Assembly (NCBI GenBank): GCA_963828285.1
Contig: CAWHEB010000004.1
Coordinates: forward strand, 1-64,000
Direction: 5' to 3'
Length of the DNA stretch: 64,000 nucleotides
Source of the DNA: DAIOEK01 sp963828285
GTDB taxonomy: Bacteria; Chloroflexota; Anaerolineae; Anaerolineales; Anaerolineaceae
Below are positions 52,582 to 61,645 of this stretch, one piece after another; within the stretch, counting starts at the first letter, position 1; every line of letters begins with the position of its first letter. The notes beneath the pieces are model-generated. The model searched no databases, had not been told where the DNA came from, and was given only the letters and a program-made list of their open reading frames with translations. The translations under genes were made by a program, and so were the position numbers.

Positions 52582-53616
52582 CTACACAATCAGCATGGCA
52601 TCGCCAAATGAGAAAAATCGGTACTTCAAGCGGATTGCTTCCTGATAAGCGTGCAAAATGGTCTCCTGCCCGGCAAAAGCGCTCACCAGCATGAGCAGGG
52701 TTGATTTTGGCAGATGGAAGTTGGTGATCATGCAATCGACCAGCTTAAATTCATACCCGGGCAAAATATAAAGTGCTGTATCCCCTTCATAAGGCTGCAA
52801 TTGGTCAATAGATATAATATGTCTGGCAGCAGTTTCCAGGGTGCGAACAGAGGTGGTTCCTACAGCGATTACACGGTTTCCACGGGCTTTGACTTTTTTG
52901 ATCAGGTCGACAGTCTCCAGCGGCAGACTGCACCACTCTTTGTGAATGACATGCTCATCCGCGCGCTCTTCGGTGACTGGAGCAAAAGTATCCAACCCCA
53001 CTCGCAGATTGACGAAAGCTGTATCGATCCCCTTCGTGGAAATCTTTTGCAGCAATTGCGGGGTGAAGTGCAGCCCAGCGGTTGGTGCGGCAGCACTACC
53101 GGGTTTATGGGCATACACTGTTTGATAACGTTCCGGATCATCCAGTTGGGTGTGGATATACGGCGGCAGCGGGACTCTTCCGATGGTTTCCAAATATGGT
53201 TCGATAGATTCATCAAAGCGGATGAGACGTTCGGAGCCATTCAATGCTTCGGTGACCATCCCAGATGGGCCGTCATTCACCTTGAATATGCGGCCAACCT
53301 GCATTCCGCTACCGCCCACCAACACTTCCCATTCTTCGTTATCCCGCTTCTTCAACAGCAGCAGCTCGATCTTTCCCCCACCAGGGAGTTTTACACCGTA
53401 CAAACGCGCCCGCAGGACTCTGGTTTCGTTCATCACCAATAAGTCACCGGGATTCAAGTATTCGTCGATATCCCAGAATGCACGGTGTTCGATAATTCCG
53501 GTGGAACGATTGAGGACCAACAATCGGGATGAATGTCTGGGTTCAAGGGGGACCTGAGCGATCAGCTCGGAAGGTAGAGGGTAATCGAAATCTTTGGTCA
53601 GCAAGGTAGTTGTCAA
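52582..53616 (-). CDS. queA: S-adenosylmethionine:tRNA ribosyltransferase-isomerase
   Basis: This 344-residue protein has the QueA pattern: DYPLPSELIAQVPLEPRHSSRLLVL, GDLLVMNETRVLRARLYG, VYAHKPGSAAAPTAGLHFT, VNLRVGLDTFAPV, VIAVGTTSVRTLE and TNFHLPKSTLLMLVSAFAG. It makes epoxyqueuosine in tRNA anticodons. It overlaps the end of ruvB by four bases, a common bacterial pairing. The ATG at 53616 is followed by TTTLLTKDF. Confidence 0.95.
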   Translation of the reverse strand: MTTTLLTKDFDYPLPSELIAQVPLEPRHSSRLLVLNRSTGIIEHRAFWDIDEYLNPGDLLVMNETRVLRARLYGVKLPGGGKIELLLLKKRDNEEWEVLVGGSGMQVGRIFKVNDGPSGMVTEALNGSERLIRFDESIEPYLETIGRVPLPPYIHTQLDDPERYQTVYAHKPGSAAAPTAGLHFTPQLLQKISTKGIDTAFVNLRVGLDTFAPVTEERADEHVIHKEWCSLPLETVDLIKKVKARGNRVIAVGTTSVRTLETAARHIISIDQLQPYEGDTALYILPGYEFKLVDCMITNFHLPKSTLLMLVSAFAGQETILHAYQEAIRLKYRFFSFGDAMLIV

Positions 53617-54650
53617 TCAAACAGAGATGGCTGTGGAGGCTGCTCAGTACGGGTAAACGGGATACGCAAGTGTTGATAAGCACGTTCAGTTGCAACTCGA
53701 CCCTGTGGGGTCCGGTCAAGGAAACCAAGCTGCATCAAATAAGGCTCAACAACATCCATGATCGTATCTGATTCTTCGCTGATAGAGGCGGCTATTGTAT
53801 TCAAGCCCACCGGTCCGCCTGCATATTTATCGATTATGGTCAGCAAGACTTTACGATCAATATCATCCAATCCCAAGGGATCAACATTTAGCAGGTTCAA
53901 TGCTTCAACGGTAACCTTTTCTGTTATGATCCCGTCGCTTTTTACCTGAGTAAAGTCGCGGACTCGCCTGAGTAAACGGAGCGCCACCCGAGGTGTACCA
54001 CGAGACCTACGGGCAATTTCTGTTATTCCAACCTCCTCGGCGGTTACCCCCAGAACTTTTGATCCTCTGGCAACGATCTTTTTCACAGCCGAGAGATCGT
54101 AATAATCCAAACGATAGACCGCACCAAACCTGGCACGTAACGGGGAAGTGACAAGGGCCAACCGGGTGGTTGCCCCAATGACGGTAAAACGTGGTAATTG
54201 CAGGCGAACTGATCGTGCAGAAGGACCCTTGCCTATGATGATATCCAGCACGAAATCTTCCATAGCTGGATAGAGGATCTCTTCGACTGCCCTGCTCAGA
54301 CGGTGGATCTCATCAATGAATAGAATATCCCCGGCTTTAATATTCGACAGGATGGCAGCCAAATCCCCGGCGCGTTCGATGGCCGGACCGGAAGTAACTT
54401 TGATATTGACTCCCATTTCATTCGCCAGAACATGGGCTAATGTGGTCTTGCCCAATCCGGGAGGTCCATAAAAAAGGACATGATCCATTGCCTCGCCCCG
54501 TTTTTTGGCAGCATTCAGCAATATGGACAGGTTCTCGCGAACCTGATCCTGTCCGATCACATCTGCCAGCATTCGTGGGCGAATAGAGACATCAGGAATA
54601 TCATCCTTCTTATTCAGGGGGGAAATGATTCGATTATCAACTTCATCCAT
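53613..54650 (-). CDS. ruvB: Holliday junction ATP-dependent DNA helicase RuvB
   Basis: About 345 residues from the ATG at 54650. It has the RuvB N-terminus SIRPRMLADVIGQDQVRENL, Walker A YGPPGLGKTTLAHVLA, Walker B DILFIDEIHRLSRAVEE and sensor VIGATTRLALVTSPLRARFG. The winged-helix end LGFLDRTPQGRVATERAYQHL completes the domain set. It drives branch migration with RuvA. An upstream in-frame ATG at 54701 gives an unusual extension and is not favoured. TATAAT ends seven bases before the chosen ATG, so it is probably leaderless. Confidence 0.96.
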   Translation of the reverse strand: MDEVDNRIISPLNKKDDIPDVSIRPRMLADVIGQDQVRENLSILLNAAKKRGEAMDHVLFYGPPGLGKTTLAHVLANEMGVNIKVTSGPAIERAGDLAAILSNIKAGDILFIDEIHRLSRAVEEILYPAMEDFVLDIIIGKGPSARSVRLQLPRFTVIGATTRLALVTSPLRARFGAVYRLDYYDLSAVKKIVARGSKVLGVTAEEVGITEIARRSRGTPRVALRLLRRVRDFTQVKSDGIITEKVTVEALNLLNVDPLGLDDIDRKVLLTIIDKYAGGPVGLNTIAASISEESDTIMDVVEPYLMQLGFLDRTPQGRVATERAYQHLRIPFTRTEQPPQPSLFD

Positions 54651-54657
54651 GAGTAGA

Positions 54658-54663
54658 ATTATA
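54658..54663 (-). promoter_or_regulatory. -10 box TATAAT, seven bases before the ruvB start
   Basis: TATAAT on the minus strand is followed by TCTACTC and then ATG at 54650; the spacing places transcription start at the A of the ATG. Confidence 0.45.
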
Positions 54664-54759
54664 CCCGTAACCAGTTGAAAGTTCTGTCGGGTAAAAATCA
54701 CGCAAGCTTGCCTCCCAGATTCCAGCTATAATAAGGAAAGCAAAATAAAGGAGTGGCAC

Positions 54760-55386
54760 ATGTCAAATGTATACCCATCCAGTCACCCCATGGTGGCACA
54801 TAAGCTGACCATCCTGAGGGATAAATCCACAGAACCACAAAAATTTAGAGAATTGATCAAAGAACTTGCCACGCTGCTGACATATGAAGCAACATCAAAT
54901 CTCGTATTGAGACCAAGATCAGTGGAAACTCCCATGGGGATTGCCAAAGGATCAGAGGTAACCGAACGAATAGGCCTTGTGCCAATCCTCCGCTCCGGTC
55001 TGGGAATGATTGAAGGGGTTTGGGAATTGATCCCATCAGCCGAAGTCTGGCATATTGGTCTTTACCGAGATGAAAAAACATTACGACCGGTGCAGTATTA
55101 CAACAAACTCCCGCTTGAACCAACCGTTTCGATTTGTTTGATCCTTGACCCGATGCTGGCAACCGGTGGATCCGCTGTTGCCACAGTAGATATCTTGAAA
55201 AAGTGGGGAGTGAAAAAGATCAAATTTGTAGGGATAATCGCAGCGCCGGAAGGGATCGATGTTATGCAGAAAGCCCATCCCGACGTTCCCATCCACATTG
55301 GTGCGATCGATGATTGCTTAAATGAGATCGGATATATCGTACCCGGGTTGGGTGATGCCGGAGACCGCCAGTTTGGTACCGGATAA
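54760..55386 (+). CDS. upp: Uracil phosphoribosyltransferase
   Basis: This 208-residue protein has the UPRTase pattern: HPMVAHKLTILRDKSTEP, GLVPILRSGLGMIEGVWELIP, and the PRPP-binding loop CLILDPMLATGGSAVATVDIL, then GIIAAPEGID and the uracil-binding C-terminus IGYIVPGLGDAGDRQFGT. It makes UMP from uracil and PRPP. TATAAT at 54727-54732 and AAAGGAG at 54748-54754 provide a normal leader. A terminator follows. Confidence 0.97.
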   Translation: MSNVYPSSHPMVAHKLTILRDKSTEPQKFRELIKELATLLTYEATSNLVLRPRSVETPMGIAKGSEVTERIGLVPILRSGLGMIEGVWELIPSAEVWHIGLYRDEKTLRPVQYYNKLPLEPTVSICLILDPMLATGGSAVATVDILKKWGVKKIKFVGIIAAPEGIDVMQKAHPDVPIHIGAIDDCLNEIGYIVPGLGDAGDRQFGTG

Positions 55387-55407
55387 TTGATTAGTGATTA
55401 AACACTA

Positions 55408-55439
55408 AGCGGGATGGTGATATACCATCCCGCTTTTTT
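55408..55439 (+). terminator. Terminator after upp
   Basis: AGCGGGATGGT-GATAT-ACCATCCCGCT followed by TTTTTTA. The region also lies downstream of tpiA on the other strand, where it may act in reverse. Confidence 0.88.
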
Positions 55440-55453
55440 ATGAGAATATACTT

Positions 55454-56225
55454 CTATTTCGCAGCAGCCCTGACGATTGCCGTAAAATCAGCCGGTTTAA
55501 GTGAAGCACCACCCACCAATGCACCATCAACTTCTGGCATTCCGAAATATTCTTCTGCATTAGCTGCAGTAACTGATCCGCCATACAGAACCCGCATTTG
55601 TTTGGCTAGTTTTTCACCAACAACCTGCGCCAAAGCAGGGCGGACCACCTGTACCGGTCACGTCATTGGCAATCTGGGAACTGGCAGCCTTACCAGTCCC
55701 AATAGCCCAGACTGGTTCATAAGCAATAACCACTTTTTCTGCCTGTTCAGCAGATAAACCTTTCAATCCATTGAGTACCTGACGGTTGATGACTTCAGAA
55801 GTCATCCCGGCTTCGTTCTCACTGAGGGTTTCACCAACGCACACAATGGGAATTAACCCGGCATTGAGTGCAGCGAACATCTTCTTATTAACGGTTTCAT
55901 CTGTCTCGCCAAAGTAAGCTCGCCGTTCAGAATGCCCGATAATGACATATCCGCAGAACTCAGCAACCATTGCCGGGGAGACTTCGCCTGTGTATGCGCC
56001 GGATGCTTCCCAAAACAGATTTTGGGCACCCAGACCAATGGAAGTGCCCTTGAGCATGGCTGCGACAGGCAATAATGCTGTAAAAGGGGTACATAAAACC
56101 TTTTCCACACCTTGAACCGCTTCCAGATCAGCGACCAAAAGGGCAACCAACTGCCTGGCCTCATCCGCGGTTTTATTCATTTTCCAGTTTCCAGCTACAA
56201 ATGGGGTTCTCATAACATTCTCCAA
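55454..56225 (-). pseudogene. tpiA: Triosephosphate isomerase, frameshifted in this sequence
   Basis: The first frame from the ATG at 56225 contains PFVAGNWKMNKTADEARQL, VIIGHSERRAYFGETDE with the catalytic His, and the catalytic Glu in VIAYEPVWAIGTGKAAS. It then derails after IANDVTGT. The end VVRPALAQVVGEKLAKQMR with LYGGSVTAANAEEYF and GALVGGASLK is in the next frame. Removing one base of the CC at 55647-55648 gives a normal protein of about 256 residues. The enzyme interconverts glyceraldehyde 3-phosphate and dihydroxyacetone phosphate. As a core glycolytic gene with all catalytic residues present, it is more likely misread than dead. Confidence 0.9.
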
Positions 56226-56226
56226 C

Positions 56227-57975
56227 TTAAAGATTATTATCCTGGATGAGTGTTACTGCTTCGTCAACCACCCAGGGCATTAGACCGTTTGTTTTCAATA
56301 GCTCCTTCAGGATACCTGTTGCTCCTACCGTATTGTCGTCATAAAGAGCCAATTCTGCTTCCACCAGCTTGATCTGCGGATTCTCCGCTACAAGCTTTGG
56401 ATCTGCCAGCATGGAAGATAGCTGTTCGCGTGTTTTTTCCGGATCACCCTGGAAAAGTTGGTATCTAGCATATGCGATCCGGTAAAGTGGTTGATCTTCC
56501 TGAACAGAATTGTAGACAGTTTTCGCGTGTGGATCCTTCGCTGATTTGAAGATCGATTCAGCAATTTTATAATATTGCTCCACTGGGATGGCATCAGTCT
56601 GGATGCGGTACAGGTTGATATACAAGTAGCTAGCCAGAAGCCAACTATCGTCTTCTGCCATAGCGTCTCCAGCCTTAAGATAAAACTCGGTGTCATCCTT
56701 GGCTAACTTCATCACATTATCGAGAGCGCCCATGGCGACAATCAGATTATTCGCTTCCAGTTGGGTTTTCGCCCTCACCAGCCGGTTCCAAGCTTGTTGC
56801 TGGACATCTGTCATTTTGAAAGGCAGCCTGGTCTTTTCTGGTTTTGAATTGGCAGCAGCCGTTAAAGTTCGTTCAGCATTGGATAGATCGACCACCTGAC
56901 CTGCGGAGGTTCCTGTCAATGTAGCTTTTGTTTGATTAACCCAATTGATATTGGGTTTATTCAACAAACTGATCCCAACGATCACACAGATCAAAGCCAG
57001 GGCAATTATTGACAAACCAATCCAGAAGCTACGTTTGGATTTCTTTTTTGGTTCAGAAGGGGAAGGTTTGGCGAGCTGATTGGAATGATCAGCAATAATC
57101 GGGGATTTCGCCGTGGAGTCAGTTGCATGTTGAGCAATGGTAATCGGGTGCAAGCGGATGGCACTTGCCAATGCATTGATAAACGTATCAATCTCCCGAT
57201 ACCTGTCATGTGGATCTTTAGCCAAAGCCTTCAACAGGGTTTTCTCTTCAGATTCATTAATATCTGGATTGATCGTACGAGGCAGCGGCAGTGGTGAATA
57301 GATATGGTCATGGATCACTGCAAATGGCGTGTCAGCATTAAACGGCACCCGGCCAGTTAGTAGCTCGTAGGCCATCACACCGAAAGAATATATGTCGGTT
57401 CGTTCATCCAGGTCTTGTTTCGATAGTGCCTGCTCAGGAGAAATGTATTGCGGAGTGCCGATCATCATATCCGAGGTGAGGGTCAACTCACCGGATTGTG
57501 CAATTCTGGCCAACCCAAAATCGGTCAGGTAATACTGATTATCAGCGGAGATCATCACATTGGATGGTTTGATATCCCGATGGAGCACCTGTTGGCGGTG
57601 AGCATATGAAAGTGCTCCTCCAATGGATTCGAGTACACGTATTATCTCATTCCGCGGTAGGTTTCCCCTTTGTAACCTAGCTTTAAGGGTCTCACCATCC
57701 ACAAATTTCATCACCAGGTAAGGGCGTTTGTCATGCTCGGAGAAATCATAGACCGGCACTATGTTCGGATGTTCCAATCTAGCGACAACACGGGCTTCCC
57801 GTGTAAACCTGGCAAGAAAATTTTCATCTTCAGTAAATGCGGGGTGGAGTACTTTGATGGCCACATAACGATCAAGGGAAGCATGATACGCCTTGTAAAC
57901 AGTCGCCATACCACCCTGGCCAAGCTGTTCAACGAGTTTGTATGGTCCGATGTTCTCACCAATTTCAAATGGCAT
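56227..57975 (-). CDS. Membrane-anchored Ser/Thr protein kinase (PknB type)
   Basis: This 582-residue protein has an N-terminal kinase domain with G-loop GQGGMATV (19-26), Lys K41 in YVAIKVLH, catalytic loop HRDIKPSN (D134) and DFG at 152-154. The activation region MIGTPQYISPEQALS follows. After a linker comes one membrane helix (SFWIGLSIIALALICVIVGISLL, about residues 315-340). The outer part of about 240 residues is helical and TPR-like (AKTQLEANNLIVAMGALDNV, QLFQGDPEKTREQL). There are no PASTA repeats, so it senses something else. It lies one base from tpiA, and a TATAAT box plus GGGAGCG ribosome site precede it. Confidence 0.93.
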   Translation of the reverse strand: MPFEIGENIGPYKLVEQLGQGGMATVYKAYHASLDRYVAIKVLHPAFTEDENFLARFTREARVVARLEHPNIVPVYDFSEHDKRPYLVMKFVDGETLKARLQRGNLPRNEIIRVLESIGGALSYAHRQQVLHRDIKPSNVMISADNQYYLTDFGLARIAQSGELTLTSDMMIGTPQYISPEQALSKQDLDERTDIYSFGVMAYELLTGRVPFNADTPFAVIHDHIYSPLPLPRTINPDINESEEKTLLKALAKDPHDRYREIDTFINALASAIRLHPITIAQHATDSTAKSPIIADHSNQLAKPSPSEPKKKSKRSFWIGLSIIALALICVIVGISLLNKPNINWVNQTKATLTGTSAGQVVDLSNAERTLTAAANSKPEKTRLPFKMTDVQQQAWNRLVRAKTQLEANNLIVAMGALDNVMKLAKDDTEFYLKAGDAMAEDDSWLLASYLYINLYRIQTDAIPVEQYYKIAESIFKSAKDPHAKTVYNSVQEDQPLYRIAYARYQLFQGDPEKTREQLSSMLADPKLVAENPQIKLVEAELALYDDNTVGATGILKELLKTNGLMPWVVDEAVTLIQDNNL

Positions 57976-58072
57976 TCTTCGCTCCCTCGCTGGATGGATT
58001 ATAGCAGTATGAGAAAAAACTCACAACAAGAATGGTCTACCGGCATGAGATATTACAATGATTTTACAAAAC

Positions 58073-58108
58073 AACACACCCTCTTCATTAAGAGGGTGTG
58101 TTGTTGTT
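58073..58108 (-). terminator. Terminator after the NBR1-Ig lipoprotein gene
   Basis: AACACACCCTCTT-AATG-AAGAGGGTGTGTT (minus strand) is followed by GTTTTGT; a strong 13-base stem 20 bases after the gene. It can also act towards the plus strand. Confidence 0.85.
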
Positions 58109-58123
58109 ATTTTGTCTATAGTA

Positions 58124-59320
58124 TTACTTGATGATCGGATTTAGCCAGAACGCATCGTCGTCCGCGTAGCTGTTTCCGTTGGTATTGACACTCAGGTAGA
58201 ACACCACCTTTTCGCCCTCATACGCTGCCAGATCTACGTCGATCTTATGGACCACATGATCATATTCTTCATTCCAGGTACCCAGTGTGGTCAAACTTCC
58301 ACCAGATTCCTTGGCGTACAGGGTGAAGTCCACATCACAATTCGTTGCGCCTTTGATACAGCCAATGGTTGCTGAGAAATGGTCACCAGCTTCTACAAGA
58401 ACGGGGGTAAACGCACCTACGATCTTTCCACCTTTGGCGAATTCAGGATGTACCCAGATGCCTGGTTCATTTTCCTGGCCACCTTTTTCAATGAACAAAC
58501 TATCCGAGAAGATCACGTAACCTTCTTCCGAAGATGAGCTGCCAGGGCAGGGTAAACTGTTATCCTTGTTGTACCAGTCAGCAGAGCAGAAGTGATCAGC
58601 GAAGCTGAATGGAGTATTGTAGAATGATGGAGCAGCTTTCTTTACAACGATATGAACCCAGAAGGATTTATCATACCCAGGATAACCGAACCCGAAGAGA
58701 CTACCATCGTCACTACGCATCATCCAATACCCGGTGTAATCACCTTTCGAGTCGGGGGCGGTCAGGTTCACTGATACGTCGATTGTTTCACCCGGTGAGA
58801 CATTTTCATCGATGGAAGAACTTTTTATTCCATCCATTCGATCTCCGCTGACAAACACCAGATCGTAATCAGTATTCCATGAGCAAGTGCCAACATTCTT
58901 CAGACGCCATGTCTTTGTGAATGATTTGTTTGCAGTTATTGATGCACCATCGTCGATAGTGACATCCTCAATAAACTGTAATGCATCGCATGGAAGAGGA
59001 TAAGGGGTAGCCGTAGGTGGTTTGGGAGTTGGGGGCACATCAGTTGGCTCAGCCGTTGGTGGTACTTGGGTTGGAATTACGATCGGAGTAGCTGTGGCAT
59101 TGGCAGGGTTTGGGGTCGCAGTCCCTGAAGCAAACTGGGTCTGTTCTGCGATCATCGTCTCCAATACCGAATAAGTGAGCTGGGCAACGATTGTTTGGGC
59201 AGCCTGTGTGTAATATGCTCCAGCCGGTTGCCCCCCGTTCGCCAGCGACATATTGCAGCCAGTCAATAAAACCACCAACATAATGGATGAAACTAAACCA
59301 ATTTTGAATTTCATAATCAT
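58124..59320 (-). CDS. Lipoprotein with NBR1-Ig-like domain
   Basis: This 398-residue protein has a lipoprotein signal (VVLLTGC, lipidated C22), a helical segment, a Thr/Pro linker (about 70-110) and an NBR1-Ig-like domain. The domain reads CDALQFIEDVTIDDGASI, FTKTWRLKNVGTCSWNTDY and SPGETIDVSVNLTAPDSKG-type text (about 110-230). The C-terminal beta-rich region (230-398) looks like a second carbohydrate- or ligand-binding module. NBR1-Ig domains are frequent in Chloroflexota surface proteins; ligand unknown. A terminator follows. Confidence 0.85.
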   Translation of the reverse strand: MIMKFKIGLVSSIMLVVLLTGCNMSLANGGQPAGAYYTQAAQTIVAQLTYSVLETMIAEQTQFASGTATPNPANATATPIVIPTQVPPTAEPTDVPPTPKPPTATPYPLPCDALQFIEDVTIDDGASITANKSFTKTWRLKNVGTCSWNTDYDLVFVSGDRMDGIKSSSIDENVSPGETIDVSVNLTAPDSKGDYTGYWMMRSDDGSLFGFGYPGYDKSFWVHIVVKKAAPSFYNTPFSFADHFCSADWYNKDNSLPCPGSSSSEEGYVIFSDSLFIEKGGQENEPGIWVHPEFAKGGKIVGAFTPVLVEAGDHFSATIGCIKGATNCDVDFTLYAKESGGSLTTLGTWNEEYDHVVHKIDVDLAAYEGEKVVFYLSVNTNGNSYADDDAFWLNPIIK

Positions 59321-59404
59321 AGATCCTTTCTCATGACGCTCCTCATAACGAATATTACGGCGTCCTTGTTATGACGTACATTCGAGCAATATTGTTCCAA
59401 AGGA

Positions 59405-59490
59405 AAGGTTGGAATGACAATCAAAGCAGGCTCCGCGAACTATGGGTTTCTACCTGGGGATTATCCAATTCTGTTTGTGTTTTTGCCTTA
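59405..59490 (-). pseudogene. Remnant of a second haem-binding domain gene
   Basis: On the minus strand this encodes TELDNPQVE, then after one extra A in the TTT at 59447-59449 PIVRGACFDCHSN. It matches EELVRGACFDCHSN of the intact gene at 59744-60187 in protein and DNA. After HSN the similarity stops. The rest of 59321-59743 has no open frame of interest. It is a duplicate that lost its 3' part. Confidence 0.7.
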
Positions 59491-59743
59491 AGACTTCATA
59501 TGATCATAGCCAGATCGACTAATTGAATAAACACAAACTGACCAACATAATCAAGAATTTAGCACCATTCCATTTTCGAGGTGATACTTTCATTCGCGAT
59601 CTACCCGATTAGCCTTTGGATATTATCATCACGGAACTAAACAAGAATCCAGGTTGACGGCGCATCGATAATTACCCTTAAGCAGATTACACCTAAGTAT
59701 ACGAATCTCCAACATTATAAGTCGTAATTTGAATTAGACAGAA

Positions 59744-60187
59744 TTATTTAAATGTTGTCAAAAGTCCGTCAATTAATTCCTGTCTCTCCTGGGTTGAGAA
59801 TCTCGCTGTCGCGTGCATCATCTGGTATCTGGCAGGTGGCATTTCGTTATTCTTCACTTTTTGAACCATCAAATCCACCATCCCTTTTCCCTGCTCAGGC
59901 GTCAATTCGTCAAAATTAAACGCATAAGTGGCTTTTTGGATATCATATCTAAGAAGCCAGGAAGCAGGAGCGACGTATCCGTACCACGGCCAGACAGTTT
60001 GATTACTATGGCAATCAAAACAAGCGCCACGAACCAATTCCTCCGTCCTCGGACTATCCCACTTAATATCTCCTCGCGCTGGCGGGCTGGTATGATCTCT
60101 TCCATAGGGAATTAACTGAATCAATCCAAATCCGATAACAAGAATGAGGATGACTGAGAGAATCCATCTTCGAGGTGTAAGTTTCAT
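59744..60187 (-). CDS. Haem-binding domain protein (single CxxCH)
   Basis: This 147-residue protein has an N-terminal membrane anchor or signal (WILSVILILVIGFGLIQLI) and one covalent haem motif CFDCH within RTEELVRGACFDCHSNQTVWPWYGYVAPASWLL. Later MPPARYQMMHATARFS supplies candidate Met/His axial ligands. It is the haem-binding domain family found beside cytochrome systems and acts outside the membrane, probably in electron transfer or haem sensing. A partly deleted copy lies downstream (59405-59490). Confidence 0.85.
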   Translation of the reverse strand: MKLTPRRWILSVILILVIGFGLIQLIPYGRDHTSPPARGDIKWDSPRTEELVRGACFDCHSNQTVWPWYGYVAPASWLLRYDIQKATYAFNFDELTPEQGKGMVDLMVQKVKNNEMPPARYQMMHATARFSTQERQELIDGLLTTFK

Positions 60188-60322
60188 ATATTTCCTCCTT
60201 TGGCTGCATTGATGTACTTACGGAGATTTCTCCGAATATCTACAATGTTATTATCTATTTTACTCACCTGTGGATCCACAACAAATAATTGTGCAATTAA
60301 TATATTGATGCACTTAAATAAA

Positions 60323-60353
60323 TTCAGGCTGCGGAATAATTCCGCGGCCTGAA
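60323..60353 (-). terminator. Terminator after pgk
   Basis: TTCAGGCCGCGGAAT and ATTCCGCAGCCTGAA pair on the minus strand with one mismatch, followed by TTTATTT. It lies 17 bases after the pgk stop codon. Confidence 0.7.
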
Positions 60354-60369
60354 GATAAAATGACGTAAT

Positions 60370-61545
60370 CTACTTATCTGCGAGTGCGGCAACACCAGGG
60401 AGAACGAGCCCTTCCAACATTTCCAGTGATGCCCCACCACCTGTGGAAATATGGGTGATCTTATCCGCTAAACCGGATTGCTGAATGGCTGCAACAGATT
60501 CCCCGCCACCAATGACACTCACGGAATTCGAATTCGCGACTGCTTTAGCCACACCAAAAGTGCCTTTTGCAAATTCAGGGAACTCAAAAACACCCATAGG
60601 ACCATTCCAAACCACAGTACCTGCCGTCTTGATGACTTTGGCGAATTCTTCCACCGATTTTGGTCCAATGTCCAGGACACGCCAACCCGCAGGGACATTC
60701 CCGACCGGAACTGTCTTCACTGTAGCTTCAGCATCGAATTTATCACCCAGAACCATGTCCACGGGTAATCGCAGTTTATCGGCACCTGTCTTGATGAGTT
60801 CCTTTGCAGTCTCCTCAGCTTCGGCTTCAACCAGTGAGTCGGCCATATCCAATCCTTTGGCGGCAAAGAATGTGTTTGCCATACCTCCGCCTATCAGAAT
60901 GACATCAGCTTTGAGCAGCAAATTCTTGATGACTCCGATCTTGTCACTGATCTTTGCGCCACCCAGAATGGCGACAAAAGGCCGTTTAGGATCATCGATC
61001 GCACTTCCCAGATACTTAATCTCTTTTTCGAGTAAGAAGCCGGCTGCAGCGGGCAAGTATCGAGCAATACCTTCTGTGGAAGAATGAGCTCGATGAGCTG
61101 TACCAAATGCATCATTCACGTAAAGATCAGCCAGTTTTGCCATACCTTTGGCAAGATCCAGATCATTCTTCTCTTCACCAGCATAGAAACGGGTATTTTC
61201 CAGAACCAGAACATCACCGGCTTTCAGGGCAGCGGCTGCTGCTTCAGCTTTTAGACCGACGCAATCATCTACAAACGCGACCGGTTTACCCAATAATTTA
61301 CTGAGGTGCTCTGCAACTGGCTGCAAACTGAACTGAGCATCTGGTCCACCTTTAGGACGACCCAGGTGTGAGGCGAGAATGACTGACGCGCCATTCTTCA
61401 TCAGATAATCAATGGTTGGGATTGCTGCCCGGATGCGGGTATCGTCTTTGATCTTACCTTCCTTCATAGGCACATTGAAATCCACCCGGACAAACACTTT
61501 CTTTCCTTTTACATCCAAATCGGTCACTGATTTCTTATTAAACAT
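60370..61545 (-). CDS. pgk: Phosphoglycerate kinase
   Basis: This 391-residue protein has the PGK motifs KKVFVRVDFNVPMKEG, LASHLGRPKGG, LENTRFYAGEEKND, VNDAFGTAHRAHSST, FVAILGGAKISDKIGVI and the hinge VVWNGPMGVFEFPEFA with the nucleotide loop IGGGESVAA. It forms ATP from 1,3-bisphosphoglycerate. It lies 100 bases downstream of gap on the same strand. Confidence 0.97.
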   Translation of the reverse strand: MFNKKSVTDLDVKGKKVFVRVDFNVPMKEGKIKDDTRIRAAIPTIDYLMKNGASVILASHLGRPKGGPDAQFSLQPVAEHLSKLLGKPVAFVDDCVGLKAEAAAAALKAGDVLVLENTRFYAGEEKNDLDLAKGMAKLADLYVNDAFGTAHRAHSSTEGIARYLPAAAGFLLEKEIKYLGSAIDDPKRPFVAILGGAKISDKIGVIKNLLLKADVILIGGGMANTFFAAKGLDMADSLVEAEAEETAKELIKTGADKLRLPVDMVLGDKFDAEATVKTVPVGNVPAGWRVLDIGPKSVEEFAKVIKTAGTVVWNGPMGVFEFPEFAKGTFGVAKAVANSNSVSVIGGGESVAAIQQSGLADKITHISTGGGASLEMLEGLVLPGVAALADK

Positions 61546-61570
61546 GTTTCCCTCGCTATAAGAAGAATAA

Positions 61571-61602
61571 AGGCGTAACGATCAAATCAGACCGTTACGC
61601 CT
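61571..61602 (-). terminator. Hairpin between gap and pgk
   Basis: AGGCGTAACG and CGTTACGCCT form a perfect ten-base stem with a 12-base loop, followed on the minus strand by TTTATTCTT. It may end part of the gap transcripts or stabilise their 3' ends, letting gap be expressed above pgk. Confidence 0.55.
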
Positions 61603-61645
61603 ATGGTTTCAATCGTCGGTATGGTTCATACCGGCAGACATCAGA

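Noticed and set aside
52714..53442. 242-codon open frame on the plus strand opposite queA
   Set aside because: Antisense shadow of queA with no recognisable domain.
60485..61087. 200-codon open frame on the plus strand opposite pgk
   Set aside because: It is the reverse-complement shadow of a strongly conserved gene, is Ser/Pro/Ala-rich, and has no ribosome site.
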